In this document: positions 39,689 through 48,876 of the stretch, one piece after another
Position numbering within the stretch: the stretch's first letter is position 1
Layout of the letters: each line of letters opens with the position of its first letter
Source of the DNA: an uncultured Clostridia bacterium
Lineage (GTDB): Bacteria > Bacillota > Clostridia > UBA1381
DNA: 64,000 nt
Assembly (NCBI GenBank): GCA_947626135.1
Contig: CANQQZ010000001.1
Coordinates: 106,132-170,131, forward strand
Reading direction: 5' to 3'
Notes under the pieces: model-generated
What the model was told of the DNA's origin: nothing
Databases searched by the model: none
Seen by the model: only the letters and a program-made list of their open reading frames with translations
Made by a program: the position numbers and the translations under genes

Positions 39689-39746
39689 TTTTACGCCTCC
39701 GATTTAATTCTCCCCGTATAGCCGTTAGGTCAGCTGTACATCGAAG

Positions 39747-39956
39747 TCAATCCTTCACCATCATGTCGTAAAGTTTCGCTTTGAGCATCACGATTTCGTA
39801 GTCCTTTTCTGCAATTTGGCACTTCAAGTCTCCAACTTGGTCGGAGAGGTCGTTTGCAAGAGTGTCAAGCTCATCAATCGTGCTGCCGGCTAAGATGTCC
39901 TGAATTGCAACTATGTCCTCCTCTTTCGTACTCATTCCCATCGCCATTACATTGCG
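39747..39956 (-). CDS. Small coiled-coil protein
   Basis: IDELDTLANDLSDQVGDLKCQIAEKDYEIVMLKAKL. Confidence 0.55.
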   Translation of the reverse strand, partial: RNVMAMGMSTKEEDIVAIQDILAGSTIDELDTLANDLSDQVGDLKCQIAEKDYEIVMLKAKLYDMMVKD

Positions 39957-40102
39957 TACCAATTCAGTGGCGGTTCCGATGTTTTATAAGTGCTTGCCAT
40001 AATTATTTCCTCCCGACTGTTCACGTGGTTTGTTAATTACGAGCGTATCGTAGCAGAGCCTCCACCGTTGTCAAGGGTTTTTTGAATTTTTTTGAAAAAT
40101 TT

Positions 40103-40564
40103 TTAAACATTCAGTGCATTTTTCAGCATTACCATGTGATATATCATAGAATCAAGACATTGTGCGACTGCTTCATGGTTTTCATACTTATTTTGCAATT
40201 CATTTATTTTCAGCTTGCTTGTAGCTTCGTGTACTGAATTCGCGCTATCAGTACGATTATACACAGTGGAAAGTAGCCAGCTAAAGAAATCTCTTTCTTC
40301 GGCATACTCGTCTGCTATAGCCTTTACCGCTGACTCTCCTATACAAATATAGCGATAGCTTCTCACACCATCATCATCTTTAACCGATTTCACCGAGTGC
40401 ATAAGCCCCATATTTCTTACAATGTTACTTGGAGAGTCTATACCTAAAATACGGCATAAATCCGACAAAACTATTAAAGTTTCTCTCGTATCATCTGTAA
40501 TGGTTCTTATGCTAAATTCTAATGTATAATTAAATCTTTTGGGTATGTATGTTTTTACTAACAT
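40103..40564 (-). CDS. BRO-N/antirepressor-like phage protein
   Basis: VLSDLCRILGIDSPSNIVRNM...ICIGESAVKAIADEYAEERDFFSWL. Confidence 0.5.
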   Translation of the reverse strand: MLVKTYIPKRFNYTLEFSIRTITDDTRETLIVLSDLCRILGIDSPSNIVRNMGLMHSVKSVKDDDGVRSYRYICIGESAVKAIADEYAEERDFFSWLLSTVYNRTDSANSVHEATSKLKINELQNKYENHEAVAQCLDSMIYHMVMLKNALNV

Positions 40565-40663
40565 ATCATCTCTTCCTTTCTTTGCATTGGATTGAATTAA
40601 TATGAAAAAACATTATCAATTTAATAAAGGACGTGCTTTTGCACATCCAAATATTACGATTCT

Positions 40664-40867
40664 TTACAATCCTCCTCGTATGCCGTAAAAAGCATTTTCA
40701 AGGTTTTCAAACTTTTCATTAAAAAGTTCCTGAACGGTCTGCATTGCTCTTTGCGAGTCTTCGGAGTTAAAAAATTCGTACTCCTGATTACTAAAAGCCC
40801 TAAGTACAGTTCCAACCTTTCTCATTTCGATGATGCTATTTTCTACATCAACATTGTTTCTTTTCAT
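40664..40867 (-). CDS. Small hypothetical protein
   Basis: ORF with upstream RBS-like sequence. Confidence 0.5.
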   Translation of the reverse strand: MKRNNVDVENSIIEMRKVGTVLRAFSNQEYEFFNSEDSQRAMQTVQELFNEKFENLENAFYGIRGGL

Positions 40868-41014
40868 TTAATTCGTCTCCTTTATGTTTATTTTGTGTAC
40901 GTATCGTAGCAAAAACCTCCTGATTGTCAATTTGATTTACTTATTTAATAATTTTAATTCATAAACTCACAAAAAATTACTTTTATGTAATTTCACGGAA
41001 ATACGATATGCTCC

Positions 41015-41593
41015 CTATTGGAGCATATCGTTAAAGTCTATACCGAAGAACAATTCAGATAGCTCACTATATGAACTGCTCAAGTCATTGTAAATAGTCT
41101 GCTCGGTAAGGTATTCACGTTCTGCAATTTCAGATACCGTGTGTTCTTCTTCAGTAAGATACATCATCTCTACTACCCTCCACCTACGCTTTATCTCTGG
41201 CTTTGGTGAGTTCAAACATCTCTTTTTATATACTTCGAGCATTTCGTCTATATGTTCAAGCATAGTGTGGGTGATAGCTACGTTTTTCTTTATGCTTTCA
41301 ACGGTGTAGTTATCTACCGGACTGTTGCTCATTATTTCGTATATGACTTGGGATCTGTCCATGACCTGCATAGTTTCATATACCGCATTGCCTCTGTACT
41401 CTACAAAATTTCTGTAGTTTTTGAGAAGGAGCTTCGTGTTCTGAAAACGCCTGTCATGGCTTGATTCTGCATCTTTCTTCTTCTCATTTTTATAGGCTTC
41501 TATCGCGGTTTCTGCGGCAAGCCCTGTAACAAGTTTCGCCATCGCCTTTGTCAAAGTGTTTTTATTCTTCTCTTTCATAACAATCCTCCTCAA
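41015..41593 (-). CDS. Phage transcriptional regulator, ArpU-like / sigma-like HTH
   Basis: C-terminal HTH VSEIAEREYLTEQTIYNDLSSSYSELSELFFG. Confidence 0.6.
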   Translation of the reverse strand: MRRIVMKEKNKNTLTKAMAKLVTGLAAETAIEAYKNEKKKDAESSHDRRFQNTKLLLKNYRNFVEYRGNAVYETMQVMDRSQVIYEIMSNSPVDNYTVESIKKNVAITHTMLEHIDEMLEVYKKRCLNSPKPEIKRRWRVVEMMYLTEEEHTVSEIAEREYLTEQTIYNDLSSSYSELSELFFGIDFNDMLQ

Positions 41594-41691
41594 AAAAGAT
41601 TGACAACCATTGTCTATCTATGATACAATTATCTTGCTATAAAAATCGTATCGAGGAGCTGCTATGCGTTTGGCGAGCGGCTTTTCTTTTT

Positions 41692-41928
41692 TTATCCTTC
41701 TCTGCGCTCCCACGCTGCGATGGCAGAGGAAGTCAGTTCGTGTACGCCTGTTTCCGCGCCGCACTTCTTACAAACAACTCTTATGTATCTTCTGCCTGTA
41801 ATGTACCCTTGCCCTCCGCAGAACGGACACGGTTTCAGCATATGTTCGGAAATATCCTTATTTGCCACAGTGCTCACCTCCTTATCAGAATGGCATGTCA
41901 TCTTCGTCAAAATCCTCGAAGTCCTCAA
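41692..41928 (-). CDS. Lar-like zinc-ribbon protein
   Basis: LKPCPFCGGQGYITGRRYIRVVCKKCGAETGVHELTSSAIAAWERR. Confidence 0.7.
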   Translation of the reverse strand: MRTSRILTKMTCHSDKEVSTVANKDISEHMLKPCPFCGGQGYITGRRYIRVVCKKCGAETGVHELTSSAIAAWERREG

Positions 41929-42155
41929 ACTCGTCGTCTAAGCTCTGGGGAGCCTCCGAGTTCTGGCTCTTTTTGCTAAGGAACGTAACATCATCTGCCG
42001 ATATTTCGACTACCTCTCTTTCGGTGCCGTTTCTGTCCGTGTACTTCCTTGTGTATATGTAGCCGGTAACGCCTACCATATCGCCTTTGCTTACATAGCG
42101 GCTTACTGCTTCTGCGGTCTTTCTCCACGCAACGCACTTGAAGCCATACGGCGTT
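41885..42155 (-). pseudogene. 5'-truncated single-stranded DNA-binding protein
   Basis: CVAWRKTAEAVSRYVSKGDMVGVTGYIYTRKYTDRNGTEREVVEISADDV...DDEFEDFEDFDEDDMPF; N-terminal OB strands absent. Confidence 0.75.
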
Positions 42156-42862
42156 GTGATTTTGAAAGAGCAGGTTATGCTGCATATGAATTGTTTGGAG
42201 CGTATCACAATATGCTTTGGAAACGACTTATAGTAATATCGGCTGAAGATTGCTATGGTATTATGACAAAGGAGATCATAGCTCTCAAGATTGCAGATGA
42301 TATGACTAATAAGAACAAAAAGGGGTATGAACGTGATCCACTGTTTGTGGCAAAGGCGATAACGCTACTGTGCATGGCTCGAAAAAATAGAGACGGATGT
42401 TATGTAGCTTGTAACTTTATGATACCTGATGCCGTTATGGACGAAGATGCAATAGAACATATTGACATCACACAGTGTAACTTAGGAGATGAGGGTGTTC
42501 CTGATTGGGTTTTTGATGTGCATACCCTTATAGGAAAGAGAGCAGGCAAAACAGATTGGCAAATGAATATTGATGAGCAAAATGCTCTAAAACCACGACA
42601 GATTTCGTTGTTTGATGAGGGTAGCTGGGCTCCTCGATATGATTACAAACATCGACATGGTTTGTGTACCGAAAAGGAGTATCAGGCAAGTTTGGAATAC
42701 AGAAAAGGACGTAAAGCAAATCCTGTTAAACCCATACCGGATTCGGAAGATAGTACAAATAGAAAAGAAATTATTTCAGAAATAATGGATGTTCTTTACA
42801 ATAATGGTTTTCAAACTGCTGCTGATTTTATTCAATGTAGATATTTTCCAACGGAGCATTAA
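42156..42862 (+). pseudogene. 5'-truncated RarA/MgsA C-terminal-domain-like phage protein
   Basis: Frame stays open upstream of the called start: EAIRRCDFERAGYAAYELFGAYHNMLWKRLIVISAEDCYGIMTKEI. Confidence 0.5.
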
Positions 42863-42895
42863 GTTAACGGGGGATTAATTTATCCCCTGTTAACT
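42862..42895. terminator. Bidirectional terminator-like hairpin
   Basis: AGTTAACgGGGGAT...ATCCCCtGTTAACT followed by T run. Confidence 0.75.
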
Positions 42896-43509
42896 TTTTT
42901 ATAGTCGTCAATAATCAAGTCTACAGATTCCCGAATTCCGTCATACTCGCATTTTATTGGATTGAGCGAATTCAATTTTTTTAGATTTATAGTTTTTTGG
43001 TCGCCAAGTTTTTCGTCAAGCAGTTTTGTAGGAACTATATAGAAATCCCAGTGGTCGAGAACCATGGGATTCGCAGTAGGTTTATCCCTATATTTGTATA
43101 AGCAAAAAATATAGAGAGCAGAATGCCGTTTTCTTTTGTTGTCATCGCTTTTATCTATTAAATCCCATGTAGATTTTTCGTTTGTTTTTCTTATAGAAAA
43201 GCTTATATTTGCCGGCTGAGTTTGATTCCAAGCCTGTACATAAGCCGATGTTTTAACTTCTATATAACAATTCCTATACATTAAATCCCATGCTTGATTA
43301 TCAGTGCGCGCTTCTGTAAAGTCTATACCTAAAGCATTTCCTATTACATATTCCATCATAGGACCCCTATTGCCGGAATCGAGTATATCAGAGATGAACC
43401 ACATAGCAAAATCTGAAAATGTTTTATCTAAAGGGATTCCGTAGAAAGTAAAGTGTTCATCTCCTTTAAACAGTTTACGTCTATAATTTTCTGTAACATT
43501 GTATTCCAT
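42880..43509 (-). CDS. Restriction-endonuclease-like (PD-(D/E)XK) protein
   Basis: WDLMYRNCYIEVKTSAYVQAWNQ catalytic-like ExK; no adjacent methylase. Confidence 0.55.
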   Translation of the reverse strand: MEYNVTENYRRKLFKGDEHFTFYGIPLDKTFSDFAMWFISDILDSGNRGPMMEYVIGNALGIDFTEARTDNQAWDLMYRNCYIEVKTSAYVQAWNQTQPANISFSIRKTNEKSTWDLIDKSDDNKRKRHSALYIFCLYKYRDKPTANPMVLDHWDFYIVPTKLLDEKLGDQKTINLKKLNSLNPIKCEYDGIRESVDLIIDDYKKVNRG

Positions 43510-43716
43510 TTGCAGCCCCTCCGTATATAATTCTAAAAGAAAAAAAACAAAAAGTCAATGAACAAAAACGTAAGAATATTCTTTGGAAACAATGAAAACT
43601 TACGATTTTAAAAATTGTTGATTGACACATAAAAACAGCATGAGTTATAATGATATGGTAAAAAAATACGTAAAATGACTTGCCACCATTTTTGCTTTAG
43701 TAATGGAGGGTAGATT

Positions 43717-44137
43717 ATGGAAGAGAAAAGAATTGAAACAATTACATTAAAAGCCAAGGAACCAAAGACGGGGTTCGGCAATCCCCGTAAAATCATGAAG
43801 AAGAAATTAGAGGAGCTTGCAGAATCGTTAGAGTTGTACGGCGATTTTGGGCTTTTTTTAATTGATGAACACAACAACGTAATTGCCGGCAATCAAAGGC
43901 TGCAAGTGATAGTCAAGAAAAATCCGGAGCAAGAGCTGCTATGCAAACGGCTGATAGGTTATACCGAAGCTGAATTAAGAGCTATCAACATAAAAGATAA
44001 CACGCATAACGGCGAATGGGACTTAGACCTTCTTGCTGCTTGGACAGCTGATTTAACTCTTGATTTGGGTATAGACCTCAACAATAAAGATGTCAATGAA
44101 CGCATAATACCTGACTTGGAACCTGTTAGATATGAAA
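43717..44137 (+). pseudogene. 3'-truncated ParB-like nuclease-domain protein
   Basis: TGFGNPRKIMKKKLEELAESLELYGDFGLFLIDEHNNVIAGNQRLQVI; homology ends at EPVRYEKY. Confidence 0.65.
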
Positions 44138-45338
44138 AATATCTGCATCCGGTGATATTTCGGTCATAGATGATGTGTCAGGAAAGATAAAGGAACTGCA
44201 ATCTGCAAGCGGAGTCAATGTCAGCGTCGATGCAAACGGAAACATATCTGTTCTTGACGAAGCAAGCGGCAAAATGCAAACACTTGAAGGAATGAACGCT
44301 GTCAGTGTACAGGTAAACTCCGAAGGTAATATTGACATTCTGAACGAAGCTTCTCAGGTTATAGGCACAATCAACTCTGAAACTGTACAGTTGACCGTAA
44401 ACGGAGATTTCTCCGGACAGGATGAACTTCAAGCCGCAGCAGATGCCGCCGCAAACATTACTGACACAAGCTCTACCATTGCAGTTATAGGAAGTTTTAC
44501 CGACCAACAGGCAATACAGAGCGCGGTCGATTTAGGCGGACAGTTGACGGACATAACGACAGCTGAAACCGTAAACGGCGTGTTTAACGGTCAGGCTGAT
44601 ATTGCAGCCGCTATAGCTTATCAGGGGCAGCTCGCAGACAGAAACGTCACCTATACTGTAAACTATGTTCAGAACGGAACGCCACCGAAAAACAGTGCAG
44701 AAGGTACATCTTACTTTGGCGGCGGTTATACCTATGTAAACGACCAGAAAGGCATATCTGACCCGACAGAGTTGATTTACCAGAGAGGACAGCTGTTCAC
44801 TCTCGAAGGAGAAAACGTACTTACTTACCTTGAAAAAGGCGCGAAGATATTTACTGCCGCAGAAACGTCGAAGATATTAGACGGAGACATGGACGGCTTG
44901 AGGAAAAGGCTTAATAGCCGTGAGTATTCTGCTCTTGGAAGTTTATCTGAAACCTTATTTGGTAATGTACGGAGAGTCCCCGAACATGCAGACGGAACGA
45001 CCTATGCAGAAGATGTGTTCATAGCAGGAGAAGAAGGACCTGAACTGATTTTAGGCAGGAAAGGTTCTACGGTATTCCCGTCAAGCGAGACCAACAGGCT
45101 GATGAGAGGGTTTGAAGACGATGATTACAGAGTCCAGCCCCCGAAAGAAAAAGAAAGTAAATCTCAAACCTCCGGTGGAGACAGAAGGCTTGTAATAGAG
45201 ATAAACGGTAACGGCAGTATCAAGACCGACAGTAAAGAGACAGCTACTGCATATATCATGAGCCAGTTGAAGCCGAAGATTTTGGAGATATTCGAGGAGG
45301 AAATATACGAGGAAGGCGATGTAAGTCGTGACTTCTAA
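44138..45338 (+). pseudogene. 5'-truncated phage tail tape-measure protein
   Basis: Repetitive central region; NEASQVIGTINSETVQLTVNG; GEEGPELILGRKGSTVFPSSETNRLM. Confidence 0.65.
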
Positions 45339-45353
45339 ATTGGAGGTGATCGG

Positions 45354-45786
45354 ATGGCAGTTGAAGAAACAGTAGTTGAACGTGTGAGAGAGTCAAAGCC
45401 GTATGAAATGTGGTTGAGCTACGATGACGGCAACGAACGTATACATTTTCCTGTCAATCCCGAAAAGATTACTCTTGATACCGGAGATGGTGTAAAAACG
45501 GTAGATGTTGTCGGCTTAGGAGAAATACTGATGCACAAAGACCGCCCTGCATATAGGTGGTCTTTTAGCTCGTTCCTGCCAGCTAACACCTTCCCCGGCA
45601 TCAATTTCCGGTATGTATACAGTCCCTACACAATCAAGGCGAAGTTACAGAGCTGGAAGGACGCAGACAGAGTATGTCATTTTATCGTCAGCGACATTTT
45701 CATATGGGCGTACCATTGCCGATTACGTTAAGTTCTATGAGTATGTTGCCGAGAATGTTTCACGCAAATCGAACGATGTCAAATAG
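45354..45786 (+). pseudogene. Internally deleted phage tail/baseplate protein (XkdP-like N-terminus)
   Basis: GNERIHFPVNPEKITLDTGDGVKTVDVVGLGEILMHKDRPAYRWSFSSFLP; after the frame shift another frame reads YVKFYEYVAENVSRKSNDVK*. Confidence 0.55.
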
Positions 45787-45836
45787 ATAGGAGGGATTCC
45801 CCCTATCTATTAAGGAAGGAAGGAAGGAAGAAGATC

Positions 45837-46127
45837 ATGGAAAAAGCATATGTTGTTTACATAGTTAATTCGAGAGAGCTACAGCTTGACGATATTGCAT
45901 CCGAAATAATAGGCGTATATTCTACTTATTCCAAAGCTCTTGAAAAGGTAAAAGAATTTATACAGAAAGAACAAAGCAACAATAATTATAGAGAAATAGG
46001 GGATAAAAGAGAGATGCCAAACGCCGAATATGGAACTGTTTATCTCAACGCTGTATATTTTGACGGTTATGAAGATAGCGAATTATACACAGAAGTTATA
46101 ATCGAATGTATTAAGATAGACAAATAG
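45837..46127 (+). CDS. Small hypothetical protein (DUF7336-like)
   Basis: MEKAYVVYIVNSRELQLDDIASEIIGVYSTYSKALEKV. Confidence 0.55.
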   Translation: MEKAYVVYIVNSRELQLDDIASEIIGVYSTYSKALEKVKEFIQKEQSNNNYREIGDKREMPNAEYGTVYLNAVYFDGYEDSELYTEVIIECIKIDK

Positions 46128-46144
46128 TGAAGGGAGAATATTAA

Positions 46145-46786
46145 ATGAGAGTAGCGAAAGTAAATGTATACTTGTTTGAAGAATTATCGGAAGTGGCGAA
46201 GAAAAAGGCAAAAGACGATTTTCTTGAAACTGATATACAAAACACCGAGTTCCAATACACTTTGGATGAATTTTACGAAAGCATGTTTCCAAGCAGCAAC
46301 TTGAAATATCAATATAGGCTATCTTACCATCAAGGAGACGGCTTCAACACCTATGGAAGTTTGAATGTCAAAGACTTAGACATAATGAGGAGTAGAGTAG
46401 CTTCCGGCGACCTGCATAAAGGTGTTTATCAACCGATATATAGCAATATAACCGATGATGAGTGGAAGCTCCTCATGTCATGCTTCGATGAATATGGAAC
46501 AAATATTACAATCCCGTTTAATCGTAGATATTATTATGGTTTAGCACAGAATATTGATCTTGAAGATTGGTCTTTGCAACTTCATCCTCTCGACAAGATA
46601 AAGTATTCTGGAGCTATAGAGAAATTTCAATACGCAGTGCGTGATTTATTCAACAACCTAAACAAATATTGGGAGAGATACGGCTATGACTTCTTATACA
46701 ACATTTCCGATAATCAATTTGAGGACTTTTGCAATGCGAATGGTTGGGAATTTCACGAAAACGGAGCTTTGTGGACACTTGACTGA
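46145..46786 (+). CDS. Phage/mobile-element hypothetical protein
   Basis: VNVYLFEELSEVAKKKAKDDFLE...ISDNQFEDFCNANGWEFHENG. Confidence 0.6.
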   Translation: MRVAKVNVYLFEELSEVAKKKAKDDFLETDIQNTEFQYTLDEFYESMFPSSNLKYQYRLSYHQGDGFNTYGSLNVKDLDIMRSRVASGDLHKGVYQPIYSNITDDEWKLLMSCFDEYGTNITIPFNRRYYYGLAQNIDLEDWSLQLHPLDKIKYSGAIEKFQYAVRDLFNNLNKYWERYGYDFLYNISDNQFEDFCNANGWEFHENGALWTLD

Positions 46787-46866
46787 TAGAAAAATTGTAA
46801 ATAACCCTTGATATTCCGAATGATTTTTGGTAGAATAAAAATAGAAGAAAGAGGAGGTCGAATGTA

Positions 46867-47298
46867 ATGCGATTATATCTTGATAATTGCTGTTTCAACA
46901 GACCGTTTGACGACCAGACGCAGCTTAAGATAAGCTTAGAATCACAGGCAAAGCTTGAAGTGCAGCGTATGATTCTGAACGGAACTCATACATTGGTATG
47001 GTCATACATGCTTGAATATGAAAACTCGCAGAATCCGTTTGAAATAAGAAAAGATGCCATTATTAAATGGAAAGATATTGCTGAAATCAGTATTGTTGAA
47101 AATGAAAACATCTTAAAGAGAGCGGAACGGCTGTCAGAGCTTGGAATCAAGGCGAAAGACGCTATCCATATAGCTTGTGCGATTGAAAGCGGATGCGATT
47201 ATTTCCTTACTACGGATATTGGGATTTTGAAGAAAAAAATTGACAGCATCAAGGTAAGAAATCCGATTGAATTTATCAGTGAAATGGAGGGAGTGTAA
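46867..47298 (+). CDS. PIN-domain ribonuclease (VapC-like toxin candidate)
   Basis: MRLYLDNCCFNRPFDD; KAKDAIHIACAIESGCDYFLTTD. Confidence 0.85.
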   Translation: MRLYLDNCCFNRPFDDQTQLKISLESQAKLEVQRMILNGTHTLVWSYMLEYENSQNPFEIRKDAIIKWKDIAEISIVENENILKRAERLSELGIKAKDAIHIACAIESGCDYFLTTDIGILKKKIDSIKVRNPIEFISEMEGV

Positions 47299-47495
47299 TG
47301 CTTAGAACTGATACGGTTGTAAGAAATGAAGGCATGAGAGTTTTGTTGGAAAACTTAGGGAAAGTAGATGCAGAGCGGTTTATCAGCCTGATTATCAAAG
47401 AGCCGTTCGATTATACAAAATGGCAGAAGGATTTGTTTGGAGATATGAGCGTCCGGGATTTAAGCAGAAATGCTATGGAGGCGACGCAAGAGTAA
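47298..47495 (+). CDS. Small partner protein (antitoxin candidate)
   Basis: Start overlaps PIN stop (taATG); MLRTDTVVRNEGMRVLLENLGKVDAERFISLIIKEPFDYTKWQ. Confidence 0.65.
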   Translation: MLRTDTVVRNEGMRVLLENLGKVDAERFISLIIKEPFDYTKWQKDLFGDMSVRDLSRNAMEATQE

Positions 47496-47521
47496 GGCTA
47501 TAAACTTCATAATGCCTTAAC

Positions 47522-47547
47522 AAAAACGGCTGTAACAAGCCGTTTTT
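47522..47547 (+). terminator. Intrinsic terminator
   Basis: AAAAACGGCTgtaacAAGCCGTTTTT. Confidence 0.8.
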
Positions 47548-47553
47548 CTTGTA

Positions 47554-47582
47554 TTGACTGATAAAAAGATGTGTGGTATAAT
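47554..47582 (+). promoter_or_regulatory. Outward-facing sigma-70 promoter at element 1 right end
   Basis: TTGACT 47554-47559, 17-nt spacer, TATAAT 47577-47582. Confidence 0.7.
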
Positions 47583-47615
47583 ATGAATTACGATAACGTA
47601 AGGAGAAATTATATC

Positions 47616-47657
47616 ATGTGTCCCATAAGCATAGGAGACGCCATGTATATATATTAA
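47616..47657 (+). CDS. Mini-ORF MCPISIGDAMYIY* spanning the right attachment core (element start codon + displaced queA terminus)
   Basis: AAGGAG (47600-47605) RBS, ATG 47616, TAA 47655-47657. Confidence 0.5.
   Translation: MCPISIGDAMYIY
47634..47647 (+). repeat. Right attachment core of element 1
   Basis: GGAGACGCCATGTA, identical to 33113-33126. Confidence 0.8.
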
Positions 47658-47690
47658 GTTTTTGCAAAAACGGGTAAAACGGAGGTAAAC

Positions 47691-47876
47691 ATGGATAAGG
47701 CAAAGATTGACAGGATAAACGAGCTGGCAAGGAAAGCGAGAACGCCGGAGGGTTTAACCGAGGCGGAAACGGAGGAGCAAGCCGGGCTGAGAAGGGAGTA
47801 CATTGCGGCTGTGCGCGCGAATTTCAAACGCACGCTCGAGAGTATAGAATTTGTTGACGGGGAGGATAACAAATGA
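47691..47876 (+). CDS. DUF896 (YnzC-like) protein
   Basis: RINELARKARTPEGLTEAETEEQAGLRREYIAAVRANFKRTLESI. Confidence 0.9.
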   Translation: MDKAKIDRINELARKARTPEGLTEAETEEQAGLRREYIAAVRANFKRTLESIEFVDGEDNK

Positions 47877-48874
47877 AATTTTTATGGGCGATTTTAGCGG
47901 TACTTGTTGTGGTTTTTGCGTTCAGAAAAAGCGTAATAATGGGCATAATAGTGCTTTTAGCCGGCGCGGCATATCTGGCGTATCGGCTGTATCCGATGAT
48001 TTACGCGGCTAAGGGTCAGCAGGCGTTTCAGGCGGGAGATTACGCGGCGGCAAAGGAATACAGCGAGAAGGTATATAATCGCATGAGCTTTAATCAGCGT
48101 GTATCATATGCGTATATGCTGGTGCGTATGGGTGAATACGACCGGGCACTGGAAATCCTTGATGCATATATTTCATTGAGGAATCTCGATCCCAAGGATA
48201 AGAATACAGCCAAGCGTCAGCGCTGTTTGGCGTATTACAGGCTCGGACTCTATTCGGAAGCTTTAAAGGATGCTCAGGACGTGAGGGAAGCCGGATATGT
48301 GACCAATACTCTTTACGGGCTTATGGGTATGCTCATGCTCGTGCTCGGCAAGGACATTTCCGAGACGACAAAGCTCTGTGAAGAGGCTTACGATTATGAT
48401 GAGGATGACCGCGATATACAGGACAACGTTTCGATCTGTTATTACCTGCAGGGAGATTATGACATGGCGAAGGAAATAAACGGCTATGTACGAGAGGAAA
48501 ATCCCGAGTTTACCGAAGGGTATTATCACGGCGCGCAGATTGCCGTCAAGCGCGGCGAGTACAGGGAAGCGCGTGAAATGCTTGATAAAATCCCGTCATG
48601 TAGCCGCACGGTAATGACGACGGTAAGCGAGGAGGCTGTAAAGCTGTTGTCGGACGAGGTGGACGATTTAATAAGCGGCAAATTGAAAGAACCGTTTGAC
48701 ACGCCACCGTTCACTCTTCCCGAGGCTGTTGAGCCCGACGAATATGACGAGGACGATGAGGAAAACGGGGAATCGATATATGACGAATATAACAAATTAA
48801 AGAATGACGAGGAAAAAAGCGAGTCTATATATGATGAAATAAACGCGCTCGAAAAGGGCGGAAGCGAGGAATAA
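47873..48874 (+). CDS. Tetratricopeptide repeat membrane protein
   Basis: N-terminal TM, TPR-like repeats (AFQAGDYAAAKEYSEKVY, MGEYDRALEILDAYI), acidic tail. Confidence 0.75.
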   Translation: MKFLWAILAVLVVVFAFRKSVIMGIIVLLAGAAYLAYRLYPMIYAAKGQQAFQAGDYAAAKEYSEKVYNRMSFNQRVSYAYMLVRMGEYDRALEILDAYISLRNLDPKDKNTAKRQRCLAYYRLGLYSEALKDAQDVREAGYVTNTLYGLMGMLMLVLGKDISETTKLCEEAYDYDEDDRDIQDNVSICYYLQGDYDMAKEINGYVREENPEFTEGYYHGAQIAVKRGEYREAREMLDKIPSCSRTVMTTVSEEAVKLLSDEVDDLISGKLKEPFDTPPFTLPEAVEPDEYDEDDEENGESIYDEYNKLKNDEEKSESIYDEINALEKGGSEE

Positions 48875-48876
48875 TC

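Larger units (their letters stand above)
33113..47647. mobile_element. Element 1: decayed prophage/integrative element inserted in the 3' end of queA
   Basis: Serine recombinase at the left end, cI-like repressor region, phage tail/SSB/ArpU-like genes, flanking 14-bp repeat; right repeat carries the displaced queA ending GDAMYIY*. Confidence 0.85.

Noticed and set aside
42156-42862. RarA-like fragment in element 1 considered as a duplicate captured from the adjacent host rarA
   Set aside because: The visible protein motifs (LWKRLIVISAEDCYGIMTKEI) do not match the host RarA C-terminus closely; more likely a phage family.
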